DNA of 64,000 nucleotides from Pleurodeles waltl (GCF_031143425.1 NW_027150040.1:62001-126000), one strand, 5' to 3'. Shown: positions 10,141 through 22,677, counted from the stretch's first letter. The notes: generated by a model from the letters alone, not told the origin. Numbers and translations are program-made.

Positions 10141-11935
10141 GATGTAAATGGTCAAAGTTGACCCCAAATAACAAGACAAAATTAAAATAAATGGAAACTT
10201 AACCCCAACAACTAATCCCAACTATCCCAAATGCTTAATTACCCCGGACAGACACCCCACAGTACAAATACAAAATTCAACAAAAAAGACACAAAATCAC
10301 AACTACTAGGACAAAATACACACAATTCAAGATAGGACACAATAGGAGGGACACCACAAACTTCTATCAACAACCAAGACACAACGACCAGCTCCAAAAC
10401 ACAAAGGAACAGACTGTAAAGAGAAAGTAAAACTACACCCGCTGTACCATCCTTGTAGACAGGATTTCCTATTACATCACTTCCTGTCCCCGTGCATCAC
10501 ATTTTCCAATTGTGCGTGTATTTATTTGACACATTTAACATATGCGTAGTTTTTTTTTTAGACGCATTACATACGTGCGTCGTTTATATAGATGCATGAC
10601 GGTCATGCGTTGATTTCACTAAAGGTAGCATTGAGAGAAGTGTGAAGGTGAAATTCATGCAAAGAGCCCATGTGTCATTTACTTTGCATTTGTGGATGTT
10701 TTAGACACATTTGAATCATAATTTTTGACTCAAACTCTGACTGCGTGTTTTTTTGCACTGTCCTTAGATGCACCCTAATTCATAATAGATATGACATGGG
10801 CTGTGCTTCAGTGTGGCATTTTGGGTATGGCCACATGTGGTGGTACATGCAACAATGTGACCAAGGTGTAATTGGGCTGTTCCACCAACATGTGTTACAG
10901 TCTCAACTGCATGCAAATTGTTGCACGTCATGCATGTGTGACAAAGTGTATCCACACGTGTTTGGCATTCTGTTCAATCCAATAGTTCTGATTTGTGATT
11001 GTGTATTGTTTTTTGTCTGTGATGTGTTATGTTGTCATACAGAGCATACCATTTAAAGCTACATACACAGGTCAGACATCGTTGATGATGGGTGAACCAT
11101 TGCTACCTAGGAATTATGACCCTACAACTGTCTCCGTATGTAGATTTGGAGCTTATGGAGACTTGTGTGAACCCTGCACATTTGTCTGACATGTGTACAT
11201 CTTTGGTACATGGTGTGTATGACACACTCTGCCTACATTCTAGCCACATTATGTTTTGATCTAAAAAGTTTGATTAAGCTAGTTGCAATTACCAATGGTT
11301 GTTGGTTTTGTTTGGTGGCCCTGCAGCCCTAGCTGCATATGGTCTCATCCATGTAGATCAACATTCCAGAGATACGTCCGTTCAATGTATGAGGTCATGT
11401 GTACCCTGTGTCAGGATTGTGCCCATGGCAGTGGCAGGACAAATTACCATAGATATTCTGCGCAGGCCCAACTTCTACCATTGGTTGTTATACCTGGGCA
11501 AATCATGATGACCATAGTTACTAATGATGTTTCCCCCTTGGCACATGTTCCATGCAGCCATTACAACTCTCACAATGAGTTGTGACAGTGTTCAGTTCCA
11601 ACATGACTTAATTTTGTTTGGCCCCTTGCACACATCCTATTTGGACATGATGTAGTTGTGTCTGATGAGCTATTGACTAACATGTTGCCAACATAGATTT
11701 ATAAAATATGTTATGGTCCATAGATTGTGTCCTTCAGTTGTCACATACCAGTGATGAGGCTGTTTGTGATGTGTGTGATGGTGGCATTACAATCTTACAC
11801 ATCACGTATGATGTTGCAACAGTACTTGTCAAATTCCTCTCTGTAACATGATCCCTGACCTTTAACTCACATTCCTATGCTATGTGAAATTGAGATTGAA
11901 AAGACCAAAGCAGGATTGGTTGTATTAGGGAAGAG
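10141..11935. other. Spacer between gene X and transposase (U1)
   Basis: No gene was found. ORFs up to ~100 codons occur at 10745-11056 and 11283-11585 on the plus strand. They recur with scattered changes in U2 and U3 but show no domain, and their frames are not protected. The stretch holds the conserved palindromic block at 10561-10613. Confidence 0.45.
10561..10613 (-). promoter_or_regulatory. Candidate gene X promoter: TATA-like box and TGACG palindrome
   Basis: Read on the minus strand, TATATAAAC (complement of 10582-10590) lies beside an imperfect palindrome GATGCATGACGGTCATGCGT (10591-10610) that contains a CRE-like TGACG half site. The block is kept at ~24075-24130 in U2 and ~48392-48445 in U3. 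Distance to the gene X ATG is ~450 bases. The assignment is inference. Confidence 0.3.
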
Positions 11936-11941
11936 TTTATT
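11936..11941 (-). promoter_or_regulatory. Poly(A) signal for the Harb-A transposase (U1)
   Basis: TTTATT on the plus strand is AATAAA on the minus strand, about 33 bases beyond the C-terminal ORF end at 11974. It supports that end as the true gene terminus. Confidence 0.5.
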
Positions 11942-11973
11942 AAAAAAAATTGAGAAGGTGAATTCAGTGGTTC

Positions 11974-12319
11974 TTAAGTGTAAAAGTTCTCAACTATGTG
12001 CTGTCTCTGGCGTACCCCAGCAGCTGTATTGTGCTGTTCCACCTCCATATCATCACCACCATCCTCCCCATCCTCCTCAGGCAGGTCATGTTGTGCAGGA
12101 TAGCACATTTCAGGATGATTTAGCAAACAATTTGTGGGGCATATAGAAGGCTGCCTCCTGTGAGGTCCAAGCACCTGAATCTTGTTTTAAGAATGCCAAA
12201 TGTCCTTTCCACGATATTGCGTGTCTTACGGTGTCCCTCATTGTATGCACTCTCTGCTGCTGTGCTTGGATTGGCAAGTGCGGTCATCATCCACGGCTGT
12301 ATGCCATACGCCTGATCCC
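11974..12319 (-). pseudogene. Harb-A transposase, second exon (U1)
   Basis: The exon begins after an acceptor (TTTTTCAG) at 12320-12322 with GDQAYGIQPWMM, the second catalytic Asp of a HARBI1-like DDE_Tnp_4 nuclease. The third acid, Glu, is in NIVERTFGILKTRFRC. The frame then meets a TAA at 12120-12122, although readable homology (IILKCAILHNM) continues beyond it. The C-terminus (EEDGEDGG, then RQRQHIVENFYT) lies in a different frame and ends at 11974. The same stop and frame change occur in U2 and U3, so they predate the array. The domain cuts and joins DNA at the TIRs. Confidence 0.85.
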
Positions 12320-12322
12320 CTG

Positions 12323-14333
12323 AAAAAGATAAAATGTGTAAGTTGTTGTTTAGGCTTGCAACGGGTTTGTCATGTAGCATGGCAGTTGTTATTTAGATTT
12401 GGTTGTGACTCATACATGTTTGTGTTATGGAGTGAGTTCCTGGCCTTGTGCAAAGTTTACTTAGCCCTGTGTTGTTGAACATGACAATCTTGAGTATTGG
12501 CTCAAGGCCCTGGGACATATGTTTTGGAATCCTAACTGATGGTCAGTATGTATGTGCCATGTGTTGTGTAGTGCACCTTTGTTTCAGGATGCTATCACTG
12601 GAGGGGACATGACATATCCTCACAATACAAAGGGGTCAGATGTGGTGACAATGTGGTAGCTCTACAGAGGCTGGACATCTAAGCTATATTGACATGTGTC
12701 ACTACAGATGAAGTGCAACACTTAGGCCCATTTTGATGAGTAAGTGACAATGCACAACACAGCTCCATCGTTGACAGCACTGTGCTACAACATTTTGACT
12801 ATGCAGGAACGCACCATGTGTGACATATTACTAGGCAACCCTTTGTTGTCTTCTGTGCCGGCACCTAATATGCAGCCGTGCACCAAGACTAACAACCTTG
12901 CACAAGGTTTGCTTGGCTAACTGCCCTGTGGAGGTGGATGTATCTATGCAGGAAGGGACACCTTCTGATATATTTACATTTTTGATGGCCAATTGGCTCT
13001 TTCTGTGTGTGCAACAGTATGCAGCATGCATAGGTGGCACATTCATATGAGGTCAAATGACACTCAATTTCATTTTGGCAACCTGTAAACGGCACCCCTG
13101 GGGTGGTGTTTAATGTTGGCACTGCTTCGGGTTTTAGGTGACACAAACATCTGTGTCAGGATCATAATGCTATGTATCTTATGGTGACAGACCTGCTGTT
13201 ACACACATTGCAAGCCCCTTCCACGCTAAGGTCTGCGTGGGAGGGTGGCCAATTTCCAATGTGGCTTCAAGTCACAAAAGAGTGGTCATCCGCAAACTTG
13301 TACATACAGTGCAGACCATGACAATGGCACTGGGGGCTCTTACATAGGCTCCTTAGTGATCCTGAGTGGCAGCTGATTTTTGTGCCAGCCATCAGGTATC
13401 CAAGGGTCTGTATCCGTTTGTTTCAGGATGATCAACATCACTACCAGTGTCTCTCCTATCTTCCAAAACATAAATCAGCATTTCTACTGACCACACATGC
13501 ACAATGCAGGCTATGGGATGGAGCTCAGCTACCTAGCAAACGTGTCCCTTAGCACAGTGCATGTAAGGCCAGTGATGTCCTATATATACCTACAGGGTCC
13601 CAGTATTGCATCCATGATGTACACTGTCTAACAGTGATTCTGCCCCATGGTGAGTCATGTATTGTTTACAGTACAGACATGATGGTGTTGTGGGTCAGTC
13701 AGTGGTGCATGTGAGGTGGCACTACAGTAGGTGTGGTGCCATTTCTCACAAATCTGGCACATGGTATGTGATGCCATTGATGTTGTATTCCTATGTGTAT
13801 GACCCAATGCATCAGGCAGTTGTATGTGCACACAACAGGTAAATCAGGTATGTGTTGATGAGATATAGTTGGTATTAACACCAGTTGTCTGGCATGTGAT
13901 GTTTGTTCTGGCAGAGACTTGCACGGCATGATTTGAGTGATCTGTGCCTATGTGTGACTTACGTTACATGTGCATGGTGTATGGCATTGACATTGCTGTG
14001 CTATTCTTTGTTTGATGTACTGTGTGTGTGATATGTATGTAGTAGGCAACCTGTGGGCTCTTGTAGTGGTTTGTGTGCATCTTCTGTTTGCATAGGGTAC
14101 CTATCTGCACCTGTCCTTCACGTGGTGTGCCTGTCAAGTTGTTGGTGTCTTACGTAAATGTGGGTGTATGTGTTTGTGGTGTGCACTGATTGTGCTGTAC
14201 TGCAGCATGGTGCATATGTGTTGTTACATGCACATCTGTGTTACCCTGGCCATGTGCTTTTGGAGTGGTGTATGTGTTGTGTGTCCTACAGGGTTGGAGT
14301 GCTGTGTGTAAATTGCTAAGTTTGTTGACTTAC
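12323..14333 (-). other. Transposase intron (U1), ~2 kb
   Basis: It is bounded by a GTAAGT donor (ACTTAC on the plus strand, 14328-14333) and a CAG acceptor at 12320-12322. It sits in phase 1, just before the second catalytic Asp. I see no nested element in it. U2 carries the Harb-B1 insertion 12 bases from its acceptor. Confidence 0.7.
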
Positions 14334-14701
14334 CCACAAGTAGGCCATTTCCATATTGTCCATCCTGGAAGTGTTTGTTGATCCTGATGTGCCTGAATAT
14401 GTAGGCACTATAGACACTGCCAGGATACTTGGCCAAAATGTTTGTGAATAGTCCCCGGTGGCCCACTATGGCCTGCACATTTATGGAATGCGTGTGTTAC
14501 CGATTCCGGTATAAATGCTCTGTTGCTGCAGGTGGAACAAGTCAGACATGGGTGCAGTCTATTGCACCAAGCACATGCGGGAAGCCATTAAAGTGGTAGA
14601 GCCTCTGTTTTATCTCCTGCTGCTTTTGCTGGTTGTTGGGGAAGCAGACATGGAGGGGTGTCAGGGAGATAATTGCATCTAACACCTTTGGCAGAAACAA
14701 A
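14334..14701 (-). pseudogene. Harb-A transposase, first exon, 5'-truncated (U1)
   Basis: The minus-strand exon reads KVLDAIISLTPLH, then FNGFPHVLGAIDCTHV, containing the first catalytic Asp. AATEHLYRNR and GHRGLFTNILAKYPGSVYSAYIFRH follow, ending at NGLLV with a GTAAGT donor. The N-terminal third of the protein is absent because the unit boundary at ~14701 cuts the exon. In U3 the exon continues upstream to about 52620. Confidence 0.85.
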
Positions 14702-16141
14702 AAGCCAAAATATGCAGAATGAAGCACAAACCATATGCAACATAAAAAATTGAACACATTTGTTCAAAATCAGAAGTACTGGAATAGTACACATCGGTGC
14801 AGATGACATCAAGGGGACCACTTCCCCTCACTGTACAGAATGGATAGGGAAGGGTTTTGTTACGACGTCTGAAGCCGGCACTGAGGACGGAAGCCAGCAA
14901 GAAAATAATTGTTACGGTGAAGGCTCAACAAGTAGCATGTAGTCATAAAGAATGACTTAGTTATGTTATCAATAGCTGTGGGTGTGATATTTATGGATTA
15001 CTGAGTCCTTCACAGATAGTTTCCCAGTTGTAACTGGGAAGTGACCCGAATGTGAATGCCATCTTGCACGGATTTATAAAAATGGAGCCATTTGGAGGGA
15101 GAACAATGGACCGTTTCCATTTGAAATGTTACGATGTGTAATATAACAAGCAAATGGGCTTACTTGAGTCAGACGCGGTTAAGATCACAATTAAACTTAA
15201 ATGTTAAAAAGGATCCCAGTTGTCACAAGCTAACCAGTAAAGATCTCCTCTTTCCAAGTCAGGCAAGCACATTGCCAGAGATTTAGAAGTCTCAGTCTCA
15301 GTGTCCTTGGCTCATATAATGGAGCCACTTTGACAATACCAACTAGCCTCTGCTTGTTATTTTTCTATCTCTGCCACCTGGCAATGCCTAATGATGTCAC
15401 AGAGCGTGGAGTGGTTGGAGGCATGAACTATGGAAACATACAGTGGTGGCTAGTGACTTTTCAGAGCGGTGGGGTGTACAAGATGGAGGTGAGTTGGAAC
15501 TACAGGGTCAACAAAGCGAGCAAGACAAACTGATATAAATGGGTGGTTGTGAGGGGTTCTCCCCTAGAGCAATTTTTTTTTTTAAAAGAGGGACAAATAA
15601 TCAATTTGAGATCTAATTGAGCTAAATAGTATTCTGAAAAAGCAATAAGGTTTATAAATCAATGGTATGGGCTCAATGTGTAATAGCATGGGATGCTCCA
15701 CTATTGTCTCAAGAGAATCCACTGTACTTTTATAGCACCAGGGATCCAGGACAAATGATGTCTAAGTATATTTAGCTACCACCATCATGTCACTAAACTG
15801 GGTACCAATTGCTCCCAAAAAAGTAAAACATATGGAAAAATAAAAACCTGTGCTGCTAGTGACAAGGACTTACACACTCTACCCCAGCGTCCTATAGGCC
15901 ATCAGCTGTTCTTGGCTATGGAATTTAACAGCACAGTATTTTCAAACCTCTCCATGGGGCAATAAATTGGGGATAAGTGCATTCAAGCAACTTTGACATG
16001 CGCCAGTCCTACATATAATTACATATCCTGCATGTACACTTTTATGGTTAGTCTGGATTTCCTGCAAAGATCAATGAAACATAACAGTGCTTTAAAGCTG
16101 TGCAGAGCAGGTTTGGAATACAATTTAGAAAAACAAGCTTA
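14702..16141. other. Array flank DNA, left of Harb-A (U2)
   Basis: The stretch aligns base for base with 38603-40047 in U3 and lies outside the Harb-A TIR, so it is co-amplified flanking DNA. It contains a short hairpin (TTCCCAGTTGTAACTGGGAA near 15022) and no ORF that is kept between units. I recognise no repeat family. Confidence 0.55.
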
Positions 16142-16659
16142 GAGAAATATTTATAAGTGCTGATGCACCAGTTTTCTTGCGTTGCCCCTGCCCCACCTAA
16201 TGACACTATGGGTGTGTCTTATTTACAACGCAACGCACCATGGCACACTTTAGGTCAGTAGCGTCAACATTTTTGACGTTATTGTGGCAATTTGTTGTTG
16301 CACTAGTGTCAACAATTTTGACACTAGTGCAGCAAAGTGCAAGGAGGCCCACTGATTAAAATGGGTGTGTCACTTTAACTCCTGCTTTGAGCAGGCGTTA
16401 AAAATGATGCCAAAAATGGCACAATTAAATCTTGTAGATTTCACTGCTCCATTTTTGCGGGCCTACATACGCTGAACGAACCCCTTGCATACATTATGCC
16501 TGACACAGGCATAATGTGACGCAAAAGTGGCGAAATGCATGCATTGTACCACTTTGTAAATATGGCGCAGCAAAAAATGCCTCCTTGAGCCACATTAGGG
16601 TCCAAGAAATTGATGCTAGTGTGGTCCACGGACGGGAAAGGCCCTTATAAACCTGGCCC
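16142..16659. mobile_element. Old MITE in the array flank (U2)
   Basis: The ends GAGAAATATTTATAAG and CTTATAAACCTGGCCC are degraded inverted repeats. TTA flanks both sides (16139-16141, 16660-16662). The end resembles the Harb-A TIR (GGGCCAGATTTATA), so it may be a non-autonomous relative. The interior repeats TGACACTAGTG-like inverted motifs near 16300. A second copy in U3 is at 40048-40565. Confidence 0.65.
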
Positions 16660-16662
16660 TTA

Positions 16663-17420
16663 CTTTTTAAATGTTCTTGGAAAAAGAAAGCATGCAAGCA
16701 TTCTTAGCAACAACAATACGTGCAACACAAGCAGTCTCAAACAATATATCACCCAAGCCCGAGCTTGAAAGAGCTGTATACCCTAGTAAAAAGTAAGTAA
16801 CACATATTTTTTAAACCTTGTGGCCTTTTTATTATCTTCTTTCCACTCTCTTGTCTACTTTTTGCTCTCTAATCCTTTCTTTGGCTCCCACTCCCACTCC
16901 CCTTTACCTAACCATAATAATTCCAATCTCTTTCTTATCTCTACTATATTGCTCCCTCCTTCTTCACCCCTCTACCTTACTGCGTCTTCCCCCTTCCCCT
17001 CCCTCTTCTCTACCCATATTGTTTTCCTTGCTCCTCTCAATCTCTTCTCAGTTCCTACTTCATCCTGTCCTTTCTAGCTCTCTTTTTCTCCTCCTACTTA
17101 ATTAAAGTGCCACAATCCACTGTTCAGAATACTTTACCACCAGCTCTGCCCACTGCCAGCGAGACAACTATTCACTGTCATGTTCTTCTCAGTCTCACTC
17201 ACAAGCACTTCTGGCTATACCATCCCATTAATGTATCTATTCATCGTTTGGGTCAGTTTTGCAACTTTCCACCACGCTCCATTCTCCCCCACTTCACACA
17301 CAAAAGGACACCCTGTTTTAAATATAACTTTGAAAGGAAAGCCATCAATGAAAAAGAGTGCATATTGCCTTGTGCATAAATGCCTATCCCATGGCTGCTA
17401 CCAGTGTCTGCAACAGTAAC
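16663..17420. other. Array flank DNA with a pyrimidine-rich tract (U2)
   Basis: From ~16818 to 17100 the plus strand is almost entirely C and T. It yields Ser/Leu/Phe-rich ORFs that I reject as composition artefacts. The rest is unrecognised. The U3 copy is at 40569-41322. Confidence 0.6.
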
Positions 17421-17423
17421 TTA

Positions 17424-17700
17424 GGGCCAGATTTATACTTTTTGACACAAAACTGGGCAAACACAGTTTTTCGTCAAAAAGATTACAGCAGGCTAGTGCA
17501 ATTTTTTAATGCCACCCGGGCTTCATATTTATGCTATGACACTGGGTGGTGCTAAAAACTGGTTAGAGTCAAAATTACTGATGTTAACCATTGCGCCAAG
17601 TTGTTTACAAAATGATGTTAATGCCAGAAAAATGACTCTAACCCGTTTTACTACACGTAAACGTTTCACAAAATGGAAATACACAATTTTTTAACGTGTT
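17424..17700 (+). repeat. Harb-A left TIR and subterminal region (U2)
   Basis: It starts GGGCCAGATTTATACTTTTTG after TTA (17421-17423), a PIF/Harbinger-like target site. The following ~270 bases are rich in TGACTCTAACCC and GTTAATGCC motifs. These recur in inverted form in the right terminal region at 52740-53054. Confidence 0.7.
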
Positions 17701-17720
17701 AGCGTCAAATTTAGATACTA

Positions 17721-18230
17721 ATGCAGAAAACAGTGCAAAGGAGAGGCAAAATGGACCTAGAAAGCCAGGAGAGACCCCAGGGTGACCCCAATCAGCCAGG
17801 AACCAGCCAGAAGACACACACAAGATCCAGGGGAGGGAAAAGAAAAAGAGAAAGTGTTGTTTCAGTGCGAAGGAGCATGAATACTGGTGAGAGAGGTGAT
17901 GGAGCATCAACATCAACTCTTTGTCACCTCAAAATTGCCAATTGCCAGGAGAGAAGCAATCTGGCAGCATATAGTAGATAAGATCAACAGTGTGGCAGAG
18001 GTGAGGAGAACCGTAACTGAGTGCAAGAAACGCTGGCATGACTGCAAGGACAAAGAAAAAAATGGCAAGGAACAGGAAGGCAGCACTGCAAACTGGAGAT
18101 GGTAGTCCAGCCCCACAAGAGGTCCTGGATGAGATGGAGGGGATGGTTGCAGCGGTCATCCCGGAGGAACAGGCCACTGGAATTGCAGGACAGGACAGCG
18201 CAGACCACCAGGAAACACCACAAATGCAAG
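17721..18230 (+). pseudogene. Harb-A Myb/SANT-like gene, exon 1 (U2)
   Basis: ATG at 17721 opens a basic N-terminus (MQKTVQRRGKMDLES, then GGKRKRES). After a frame change the Myb/SANT-like helices appear: REVMEHQHQLFV, then REAIWQHIVDKINSVAE, then RTVTECKKRWHDCK. A further shift gives KKKMARNRKAAL and an acidic tail. The exon ends at a GTAAGT donor after 18230. In known Harbinger systems this separate protein binds TIR DNA and carries the transposase into the nucleus. The frame changes also occur in U3 (41618-42133), so they are old. Confidence 0.8.
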
Positions 18231-20542
18231 GTAAGTCGCATTGGGGATATTAATGAGAAATTGTCAAGTACAAGAATGGGTAGGCACATAGGACACACAG
18301 AATGCATGTCAAAGGAGCACAGATGGACACATTGCGCATGAAGCAAGTTGCACCATGCTGATGTAGGCTACACATGTACTTACGCCTTGGTAGAGCCATG
18401 TACCACAACACATACCACAACCTGGACATATTTCAATCACCAGGGCTAAATACCTACATGTACACATGCAGCACATGGGATGGATGGCATGTCTAATGAC
18501 TGTGTCTCTGGTTGTGTCATAACAACATCCCTCACATATAGTCAAGGTAATCCTACCAACACGACCAAGACTTCAGAGACAAGGAAGTCAGTCAATACCA
18601 TCCCTGGGTTTATGTCATGGTGGTGTCCCTAGCAGTAACACCTTGCAACTGACTTGCCTCATTGCCCAAACACGTGTGCTGCATCTTACAGCACACAATT
18701 CATTACAACCGTCCCAACAGTGCTCTGACATGTGCCGGTGGCACATTGACAACACATCCACATAAGGCAGCCACCACTCCATCATGCAGTGATGATGCCC
18801 CCTGGGTGCAGGGAAAAATAATCAGAGCAGGTGCAGGGGGAATAGCAGGGTGGTCCTGTATCACAGGAAACATGCCACTACAAAGAGGAAGTAAACTGGT
18901 GTAGTGTGGAACCATACATCATGAAGCTGACCAGAAATGTGCCACCACAGAAAGTATGTACCACACATAGCAAACTGCGATCACAACAGATACAGGCTGA
19001 GCCCACAACTACTCTGACACGACAATGTGAGACACATAGGAATGGGGAAATAAACACACATGTAAACCACATGGTGTGAGACTGTGAACAGAATGGTGTA
19101 TATGACCACATTAACTGGTGGGGGTGGTGCATGGGCAAGTCTGGTGTTGGTAAAACTGCCAGTGCAGTGTACCCTTTGGGATTGGCAGTATAAGTCCCAC
19201 TTTGGGATGGCGGTGGAAATCTGTCTGCTCATGGTTACTCTGTGGGACACTTAGCACAACATTATTGATGGATCAAATAGAGTCAGTGCCAGTCTTGGGG
19301 TGCATTGGGTATGACAGGACACGCTGCACTTATCCCTGCCAATCAGGCAGTGTAAAGGGCAAAGGGGCATGGCATTGGACCCCCTGCACTGCCCATGCCA
19401 GGTGCATGGGCTATGCAGGGGCACCCGGGGGGCACACCACATCACCACCAACCTTTGCATGGGGGTTTCACCCCCATGCAAAGGCTGGTAGAAAAGCGGG
19501 AACATACCTGGAGGGTAGTGTTGTTCGTCATATAGGTCTTGTGTCACAAGACAGGTGGCCTTGCCAGTCTGTAAGCTGCTGGAAACCTGCCAGTGCCAGG
19601 CCATTGGCCTATGAGGCATTCCACATTGACAAAATGTGCCACTACCACCTGTGTTGCTGGGGGTGGTCATATAGACAATGGAAGACAGGTGGTCATTGGA
19701 CTGCTGCACTTGTAATGAGGGACCAGTAGGACTGCCTGTAGAATCACCATCAAACTACCTCGAGGGCCTGACCTAAGTTCAACTCCAGTTAACTGGCTAT
19801 GTCCATGACAAAATGAAACATAAGGCATGTCATATACAATATGATGTATATAGCAAACAATGATACCCATGCTGGCCATCCCTGGGTCTACCCCTGTGCC
19901 TGTGTCAATTTAGCTGCACTGCCACCACGCTGCATCTCTTGCATCATAGTGCAAGGATGGCTACATTGAATGGGAGATCATAGTTGTGTAGGAAGGCGCA
20001 CCTACCAGCACAGACAGAAAATGAAATGGAAATCTGCTAGGTCCTTGTGTGCTGGTCAATGTAGCACACAAACACATGCATCAACATGAGGAGCTATCAA
20101 AGGAAACAACAGCATAGTGTCTTTGCAATGCCATCCCTGGGGTGGTGCAAGGTTTCAGTACCGCACAGGTGTATGTGACACATTTAAGACTTGGACAGGA
20201 GTACATTGCCATGTGTGGTGCTGTGGGTTGACCACTGCAACACCCATTGCAAGGCCCTACCATGCAAATGGATGCATAGGGAAGGTTGACAATAACAAGA
20301 TGGTGTCAAGCCACAAAAAGGATAGACATCACACCTAGAAGATAGGACGCAGCCAATTGCGCCACCTGAGCTTCCCCTCATGTGACACTCAGGTGGGGCA
20401 AAGGGCTGATAGGCTGCAACCATGATGTGCAGGAACAATGTTTGGGAAGTAAGATCACAATGAGCCTCCAATAGCAAGTCAGTGACATGACATGTCAACT
20501 GCCACAACACAGAAAGATTGATTTCACACCATCTCATTGCAG
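18231..20542 (+). other. Myb gene intron (U2)
   Basis: It is bounded by GTAAGT at 18231 and a TTGCAG acceptor ending at 20542, about 2.3 kb. It contains a decayed GC-rich MITE at ~19090-19690. Otherwise unrecognised. Confidence 0.6.
19090..19690. mobile_element. Decayed GC-rich MITE in the Myb intron (U2)
   Basis: A GC-rich island lies between TATATGACCAC at ~19098 and an inverted GTGGTCATATA at ~19664. Inside are a hairpin CCCTGCACTGCCCATGCC/GTGCATGGGCTATGCAGGG (~19380-19420) and a 15-bp-arm hairpin CCTTTGCATGGGGGT/ACCCCCATGCAAAGG (~19452-19484). The first resembles the hairpin at 8308-8352, so this is probably an older relative of that MITE. Ends are approximate. The U3 copy at ~42990-43570 has a decayed second hairpin. 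Confidence 0.45.
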
Positions 20543-20723
20543 AGGATGATGTCTCTCCTGCTGTCCTGGAGTACCCCAATGATCTGGATGACCAGCTGAC
20601 AACCATCAGCCAAGAGAGCCTCCAAAAAGTCCTTGTATCCCTCCAGACACCACCTCCAGTCGAAAGGAGGGCAAATAATGTAGCAGCCATCCCAGATGCC
20701 CCACCCAGTACCCTAATAGTATG
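20543..20723 (+). pseudogene. Harb-A Myb/SANT-like gene, exon 2 (U2)
   Basis: After TTGCAG the frame reads EDDVSPAVLEYPNDLDD and PPPVERRANN, ending STLIV at a TGA. U3 (44434-44614) ends at the same codon. Readable, in-frame sequence continues past the stop (VGVQLELAKEVRWGWK), so the stop may be an old shared nonsense change rather than the true end. An AATAAA at 21066-21071 follows. Confidence 0.6.
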
Positions 20724-22258
20724 ACCTGCCAGCACTGACATAGCAGAGGACTCTAAGGACACAGGGACCAACTTTGAGAGGACAATGGTAGGAGTCCAGC
20801 TGGAGCTGGCCAAGGAGGTGCGGTGGGGATGGAAACTGTGGCAGCTAGTCTACATGGTATGCGCATGTGCCTCGTTACGGACTGGCATTGACTCTCAATT
20901 TCCAATTGGCAATTCATGTTCCTCTGCACTCAACAACGCTTCACCCAAGAATGTCCCATGACATGTCCCTCAACCCTGGACTTGTGTTGTGTCACAATTG
21001 TATGTATTTCACAAATAGGGTCACTGACCTGGACATTGTAAATATATTGCACTACAACACTTGTAAATAAACACCTCCTACACAAACAGCTTGTCTTTGT
21101 GTATTGTGACACATCTACTACACTTAGGATTGTAATGTGTGTTACCATGTCATTACTTACATAGTGTCAGTAAAAGAGTGCAGAAATATGGGGGCACATA
21201 CCTCCACACAAGGTTCCAACATAATAATTGTCTATGCAGGTATTATCCCGTACAAGCAATTCACTGAGTGTGTCAAAAATTAAGAACACATGTATGCTTC
21301 ACTCACTACATATGGCAAGAATGGCTGTGAAACAGTTCTCGGGCAATATTATCAGCTGGGAGTACCAGTATAACCCACTGGTGTGAAACAGAGGTACCTA
21401 ACCTCATTAGTGATTGCCACCGGTCACTTTTTCAGGATAGAGTTCTAATGTAGGCTTTTGTCAGATGTGCCACAGTCACCCCAACATTCCTACACAGGAC
21501 CCCACCACTGACAGCTGAATTACCACACCTACCTGTCCAATACAAGTCACCTTGAGTGGTGGGGACAGTGGATGGTAGATGCATGGGCAAGTAGATGTGT
21601 TGTTGCTGCCAATGAGACAGCTCAGTTGTTAATAGGGGATGCACATGTCAAGAGAGGGATTCGGAGGCAGTACTGAATCCCTAGGCCAACACACTATTTG
21701 CACTGTGTACTCATCAGAAGACCCTGATACATTAGCATATAACACAAATTATATAGGAGTATACAAAAAGGGTTTATTAAGTATTAAACTGAACTAATAA
21801 AAATATTAAAAACTACCCTATCCTAAACTAACATATTCTAACTATACTTAACCAACAACTAAAGCTAACAACCCTTTGCTAAACATAACTTACTTTTTTA
21901 ACAACACACTCAAACCTTGGCCTCCCCACCCCCCTTAAGTAACAGGACACATGCAGGACAAATATATACTAATACTAAACATATACTAACTAAACTAAAC
22001 AAATATATATATTTATTTATTTTTTATATTTTTTATTAAACACATATATAGCCCAACATGACCCCTCACCCACCCACCACTTAACACGTAATAAGTAATA
22101 AAACGTTTCCCCAAACCCACTTATCCTAACTAAACTACATGCCTATGTTAACCTAACACTATCCCCTTAAGACACACAATCAAACACAACTTAAAAGCAG
22201 AAGAGAGGAAACAGAACTTGGAGGTGGCAGTTCTGATAAACTCATAGTTTTGCCTTCT
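20724..22258. other. Convergent 3' regions of Myb and gene X (U2)
   Basis: It contains AATAAA at 21066-21071 (plus strand, Myb 3' end; context AAATAAACACC, the same as in the Harb-B Myb gene) and TTTATT near 21773 (minus strand, gene X 3' end). From 21597 it repeats window positions 1-650. Very AT-rich between 21770 and 22200. No gene. Confidence 0.5.
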
Positions 22259-22677
22259 TCAATTTTTCTTTTTAAGCTTGAGCCTCTTGGTGTTGGCAGC
22301 CACCTCCTTCTTTGAACTGTCCAGACAGCTCAGGACCAGGGAAACGTCCCTCCTCAGATCCCTTAGCATGTTTGTGTCCATGGCAGCAGGTGGTGTGGGC
22401 TTTTGCACCGTTGCCGTTGCTGTAGAAGTTTTCGCAGCCAAGGTTGTGAGAGTGGTGCCAGATGTGCCCCCCTTCACTGCTGAGGAGCTAGGTATATGTG
22501 TTGCCTTCTTTGACACTGTGGGGTACCCTTGTGGGAATGCCCACCATTCACCCTTTGCCCTCTGACTACGGTAGTGGCGAGCCATTTTTCGGAACCCAGA
22601 TTTCACTGCCAGGATATGGCGGTACCTCACAGCCCTTATTTGGAATGCACACAGCTCATCATTGCTCATGTTGGCAG
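22259..22677 (-). CDS. Gene X, last exon (U2)
   Basis: This is the same open exon as 655-1073, with the acceptor TTTCACAG at 22678-22685 and a stop at 22259-22261. Residues such as VRYRHILAVKSGFRKMARHY and GEWWAFPQG are kept. The C-terminal coiled coil carries LDSSKKEVAAN in place of LDSLEKEVAVN. Several amino-acid changes separate the two copies, which suggests drift rather than selection since duplication. Its partner exon in U2 is damaged (23450-23643). Confidence 0.5.

Noticed and set aside
16818..17105. Ser/Leu/Phe-rich ORFs resembling membrane proteins
   Set aside because: Composition effect of a C/T-rich tract; also at 40724-41029 with different frames.
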